This document shows, in pieces, positions 60,945 to 64,000 of a DNA stretch of 64,000 nt (positions within the stretch are counted from its first letter, which is position 1; each line of letters opens with the position of its first letter). Source of the stretch: Streptomyces odonnellii (GTDB lineage Bacteria; Actinomycetota; Actinomycetes; Streptomycetales; Streptomycetaceae); NCBI RefSeq assembly GCF_000981895.1, contig NZ_LATD01000031.1:1-64000 (forward strand), written 5' to 3'. The position numbers and the translations under genes are program-made. Below the pieces are notes generated by a model. It saw nothing but the letters and a program-made list of their open reading frames with translations. It did not search any database and was not told where the DNA came from.

Positions 60945-62063
60945 TCAGGGGTGGTAGTCACCGGGGGTGAGACTGAGGAATTCCTGCACGGTGGACTTTT
61001 GCCGGTGCCAGAGCGCGAGGGTCGCGCGCAGCGTGTCGGCGGTGGTCGGTCCGGTGGGGATCAGCGCCGCCATCCGGACGGCCAGCCGCTGGGAGGAAGT
61101 GGTCTCGTCCGCCGCGAGCGCGTTCAGGATCTGCGCGGCGGCTCGGAGTTCCTTCGCCTCGCGCCGGATCAGGTAGTCCGTAGCCACGTTGGGCGGCGGG
61201 TCGAGGTAGTACAGCCAGCGGGCGATGCGTACGCGGAGCATTCCGGCGGCCATCACCCAGTCGGTACGGGCCTGTTCCTCGTCCTGGTCAGCGGGACGGT
61301 CCATGTCGGGGACGCGGCGCATGGCTGCTTCCAGGGCGACATGGGCCGTGCGAAGGAGACGACGCGGACTGCGGGGACGGGCGTCGGGTCCGTCTTCGGC
61401 GTGTCCGAGGAACAGCTCGGCGTACCTGTCGAGACCGTCCGGACGCCATTGTGTGAGGGCGGCCGTCTTGCCGGGGCAGCGGGTCCGTGTCGCGAGCGCG
61501 GCTGCGGCGAACCAGCACGGGGCGAGGTAGTGCCAGGCCACGCAGTGGCGCCGGTACGCGGCGATGTCCTCCACCACGTTGTCGGTGCTGTCCGCCGTCA
61601 GCTCGTATCGACCTCCCAGCCGCCCCTGGAGGATTCCCCGATAGAACCGCTCGTCGACTTCGCACCACGGCGCCATCTGCGCCCGGGACTTCCAGCGCTG
61701 GAAGTCCCGGGCGCTCCCGCTGATCAGCGACCAGGTCGCGAGCTCGGGCGCGGAGACGAGCCGTCCGTCCACCTCGGCCACGGTGAACGCGAAGCCGGGC
61801 GGGTGCTCCAGGAGACGTCGATGGGAGACCTCCCGGCCGACTGCGGCGGTGTGCGCTGCGGCCAGGCGGTGGTTCCACTCCTCCCAGTCCGCCGGGGCCC
61901 GGGGAACGAGGATCCGTACGTCGATGTCGGAGTGGGGAGCCAGCAGGTCGGCCGTCTGCCACTTGTGGGTGAGCATCACCGCGCCGACGCCGTGGGCTTC
62001 CAGTTCGCGCTCGTACAGCGCTCCCAGCCCCAGGTAGAGGGGCGGCGCTTCGACCACGGCCAT
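60945..62063 (-). CDS. Nucleotidyltransferase-fold protein
   Basis: 372 aa. The N-terminal nucleotidyltransferase motif is HSDIDVRILVP (D-x-D) after LTHKWQTADLL. The long helical remainder has no recognised domain. It overlaps the upstream radical-SAM gene as TGATG, with GGGGGA as ribosome site. Could nucleotidylate or activate a sugar, acid or aminoglycoside-like intermediate. Low similarity to well-known families by eye; specific reaction unassigned. Confidence 0.7.
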   Translation of the reverse strand: MAVVEAPPLYLGLGALYERELEAHGVGAVMLTHKWQTADLLAPHSDIDVRILVPRAPADWEEWNHRLAAAHTAAVGREVSHRRLLEHPPGFAFTVAEVDGRLVSAPELATWSLISGSARDFQRWKSRAQMAPWCEVDERFYRGILQGRLGGRYELTADSTDNVVEDIAAYRRHCVAWHYLAPCWFAAAALATRTRCPGKTAALTQWRPDGLDRYAELFLGHAEDGPDARPRSPRRLLRTAHVALEAAMRRVPDMDRPADQDEEQARTDWVMAAGMLRVRIARWLYYLDPPPNVATDYLIRREAKELRAAAQILNALAADETTSSQRLAVRMAALIPTGPTTADTLRATLALWHRQKSTVQEFLSLTPGDYHP

Positions 62064-63172
62064 CACCGTTCCCCCGTGGAGGCGCGGGCGCAGGCGGGCC
62101 GGGCTGCGTCCGTGGTCAGGAGCGGGAGCAGGGGCAGGACCGGGGTGCCTTCGGGGCGCTCCATCCGGTCCCAGCGCAGGTCGTAGTCGACGTAGTGGAA
62201 CCCTTGCCAGGCGTCGTTGGTGTTGCGGTCGAGCATGGCCTGGAAGAGGTGGGCGAAGGCGTCGCCGAGGGTGCCGTCGGAGAGGTGGGGCTTCAGAGGG
62301 ATGTCGCGGTTGTGGAGGACGCATGGGCGGGCCACGCCCGTGGGGGTGATCTTGATGCGGTTGGCGTCGGAGCAGGTGGCGCAGCTGGAGTTGGAGATGA
62401 AGCCGATTGAGCCCGCCCAGCCGTCGGGTCGGAGATACCGCCCGGGGCTGCGGACCCCGAGCTCCTCTCTGCGGACCTCGCCGGCGTCCGCGAACCACTC
62501 GTGGAGACGGTCGCGTACCTCCGCCTCGGGGATGAACTCGGTGTCGAAGAGTGCCTGCGCGGGGCCGATGTTCTGAAGTTCGATCAGCCGGACCGCGATG
62601 GGCAGGTCGCGGGCGAGCTCCGCCACAGCGAAGGCGTCGTCCAGGTAGGTGCGCTGGAGAACGCAGTTGATCTTCACGCGCAGGCCGAGGGAGAGCGCGG
62701 TGTCGAGGGTGCGTCGGGTGACGCGTGGGTCGCCGCCGCCCATGATCTCGGCGGACCGGGCCGGGTCGAGGCTGTGGAGGCTGAGGTTGAGGTACGTCAG
62801 GCCGGCTCGGTGGAGCTTCTCGACGCTCAGTCCGCGGCGCAGGTTGCCGTGGCTCGTCATGCCGATCGCGGCGTCGGGCCCGAGGCCGTCGGCCAGGCCC
62901 GCGATCACGTCGAGGATGTCTGCCCGTAGGGTCGGCTCCCCGCCGGAGCAGTGCGCCTTCCTGATTCCCCAGGCACCGGCCTCGGCGGCGATGGCGGCGT
63001 AGTCGGAGGCGGTCAGGGGGCGGTCCTTGTGACCGTAGTCCGGCATGCAGCGCGGCTTGCAGAACACGCAGTCCAGGTTGCAGAGCGAGTTCAGGGTGAA
63101 GGCCAGGTAGGGGTGGTTGCGGCCGGTCGCGGCGAAGGCGGCGGCCAGGTCGCGCTGGGTTGCGGTGGGCAT
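62063..63172 (-). CDS. MoaA-like radical SAM enzyme
   Basis: 369 aa. N-terminal CNLDCVFCKPRC cluster motif and HCSGGEPTLR. The C-terminal second-cluster motif CATCSDANRIKITPTGVARP (final Cys next) is laid out as in MoaA. The C-terminus lacks the GlyGly needed by true MoaA, and no other molybdopterin genes are near, so a GTP-cyclising role in cofactor synthesis is unlikely. More probably it is a relative acting on a nucleoside or other metabolite. ATG 63172 with GGAGG. Confidence 0.88.
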   Translation of the reverse strand: MPTATQRDLAAAFAATGRNHPYLAFTLNSLCNLDCVFCKPRCMPDYGHKDRPLTASDYAAIAAEAGAWGIRKAHCSGGEPTLRADILDVIAGLADGLGPDAAIGMTSHGNLRRGLSVEKLHRAGLTYLNLSLHSLDPARSAEIMGGGDPRVTRRTLDTALSLGLRVKINCVLQRTYLDDAFAVAELARDLPIAVRLIELQNIGPAQALFDTEFIPEAEVRDRLHEWFADAGEVRREELGVRSPGRYLRPDGWAGSIGFISNSSCATCSDANRIKITPTGVARPCVLHNRDIPLKPHLSDGTLGDAFAHLFQAMLDRNTNDAWQGFHYVDYDLRWDRMERPEGTPVLPLLPLLTTDAARPACARASTGER

Positions 63173-63175
63173 CGG

Positions 63176-64000
63176 TCAGCCTCCTACGAGGGGGGAGCGG
63201 GTAGCGGGCACCTCGGCCAGGCCGTTGAGCGGCTGGTCAGTGAGATGGCGGCGCAGGTTGTCGGCGAAGAACGCGACTGCCTCGTCCATGTACGTGCGGC
63301 TGAGCGTGGAACTCTTCGGCGTGAGGACGACCCGGGGGTGGAGCCGCAGCGGATGGCGGGCGGGCAGCGGTTTCGGGTCGAAAACGTCCAGGGCGGCGCC
63401 TCGAAGGTGGCCGCCATTGAGGGCGGCTAGGAGGGCCGACTGGTCGATGGTCGACGCGCGGCCGAGGTTGAGGAAGACGGACTTCGGCTTGAAGGCCGTG
63501 AAGAGGCCGTGGTCGAAGAAGCGGTCCGTGGCCCGGGTGGCGGGCAGCAGATCAACCACAACATCGGCGACGGCGACCGCCTGGTGCAGGGCCGACGTCT
63601 GCATCCATGTGATCCCGCCCTCGGCGGCCACCGGCGGCGTCCGCCGTACGCCGATGACGTCCATCCCGAAGGAGTTGGCCGCACGAGCGAGGTGCTCTCC
63701 GATTCTGCCGCAGCCGACGATGGTCATCGTCGCCCCCGCCAGGTCGAAGAACTCCTCGGCCAGGTCGTCCTTCCACCAGGTCCGGTTCCGCTGAGCGAGC
63801 TGGCTCATGAACAGTCCGCGGGAGAAACCCAGGACCATCCCCATGGCGTGCTCGGCCATGGGCCTGCCGTGGAATCCGTACGAGCGGGTCAGAGCCACCC
63901 CGGCGGAGCGGGCTTCGGCGACGGGCAGATGGTCGGTGCCGGCCGCCGGGGAGGCAATCCACCTCAGATGAGGCGCGCCCAATAGCCACGACGGCTCGAA
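63176..64000 (-). CDS. D-2-hydroxyacid dehydrogenase-like protein (partial)
   Basis: The 5' end lies beyond the window; 274 residues are visible. NAD-binding GCGRIGEHLARAANSFGMDV with the following VIGVRR (Arg suggests NADP preference), NLGRAS with the catalytic Arg, and DVFDPKPLP. The usual catalytic His in the TPHxxG segment is replaced: here it reads VVLTPKSSTLS. Normal oxidoreductase activity is therefore doubtful, or the chemistry is altered. 3 bp before the MoaA-like gene, so part of the same operon. Confidence 0.82.
   Translation of the reverse strand, partial: FEPSWLLGAPHLRWIASPAAGTDHLPVAEARSAGVALTRSYGFHGRPMAEHAMGMVLGFSRGLFMSQLAQRNRTWWKDDLAEEFFDLAGATMTIVGCGRIGEHLARAANSFGMDVIGVRRTPPVAAEGGITWMQTSALHQAVAVADVVVDLLPATRATDRFFDHGLFTAFKPKSVFLNLGRASTIDQSALLAALNGGHLRGAALDVFDPKPLPARHPLRLHPRVVLTPKSSTLSRTYMDEAVAFFADNLRRHLTDQPLNGLAEVPATRSPLVGG

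Noticed and set aside
62063-63172. Calling the second radical-SAM gene moaA
   Set aside because: The C-terminal GlyGly is missing and there are no molybdopterin genes in the operon.

Overview
The window reads as chromosome of a high-GC actinomycete, most likely Streptomyces or a close relative. Supporting signs are strong C/G bias at third codon positions, many GTG starts, four-base ATGA/GTGA gene overlaps, an AfsR/SARP-type regulator, a DUF5133-type protein, CsbD and PAS-GAF-PP2C stress genes, and the CAAACGCCGGACGGGCTG-type intergenic repeat common in streptomycetes. No rRNA, complete tRNA or CRISPR array was seen. All coordinates and motifs were read by eye; no database search was run.

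Layout. (1) 1-9.4 kb, chromosome-like: a drug-efflux MFS gene with a TetR gene behind it and a perfect 19-bp operator palindrome in front, panB, a DrrA/DrrB-type ABC exporter, and a 1169-aa SARP-ATPase-TPR regulator with a foreign-looking internal segment. (2) 9.5-19.8 kb, mobile DNA: a repeat array, then a Tn3-family unit with 50-bp inverted ends, a decayed transposase, a serine resolvase and two passenger regulatory genes. Next come a TetR/cupin/membrane-protein group between fragments of one IS5-type element, and an ISAs1-type unit that carries a marR-VOC gene pair and split an MFS gene, leaving a 10-bp duplication. Fragments of an MBL hydrolase and of NDH-2 follow. (3) 19.9-38.2 kb, an intact catabolic locus: amidohydrolase (N-acyl-D-amino-acid deacylase type), M20 hydrolase, GNAT acyltransferase, OSBS/N-acylamino-acid racemase, PucR regulator, a frameshifted class A serine hydrolase, then a six-gene overlapping operon of S12 hydrolase, peptide ABC transporter (with a permease-ATPase fusion) and an S9-S12 fusion peptidase. 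Together these look like uptake and hydrolysis of D-amino-acid-containing peptides followed by the irreversible D-to-L route acylation, racemisation, deacylation. A shared TTYGT-N8-AYGAA dyad lies upstream of all four transcription units and is the likely PucR operator. (4) 38.2-51.4 kb, an insertion-rich zone: remnants of oxidoreductase, NmrA-like, IS701, HNH and other genes, one complete IS5/IS427-type element with an A7G5 slip site and a MITE-like derivative of it, a small stress-gene group (CsbD, hydrophobic peptide, PRC-barrel, PP2C phosphatase), and an excisionase-XRE-integrase module ending at a 45-bp tRNA-Thr(CGT) 3' fragment. (5) 51.6-56.8 kb: a single-chain restriction-modification protein, a broken NUDIX gene and a GluRS gene that, compared from memory, does not look like the housekeeping Streptomyces enzyme. 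(6) 56.8-64 kb: a tight minus-strand operon with two radical-SAM enzymes, a NodU/CmcH-type carbamoyltransferase, a glycosyltransferase, an HD hydrolase, a nucleotidyltransferase and a D-2-hydroxyacid dehydrogenase-like protein that runs off the window.

The two best candidates for something undescribed are region 3, a self-contained D-amino-acid peptide salvage regulon with its own operator, and region 6, an unassigned small-molecule pathway with a possible GluRS link.
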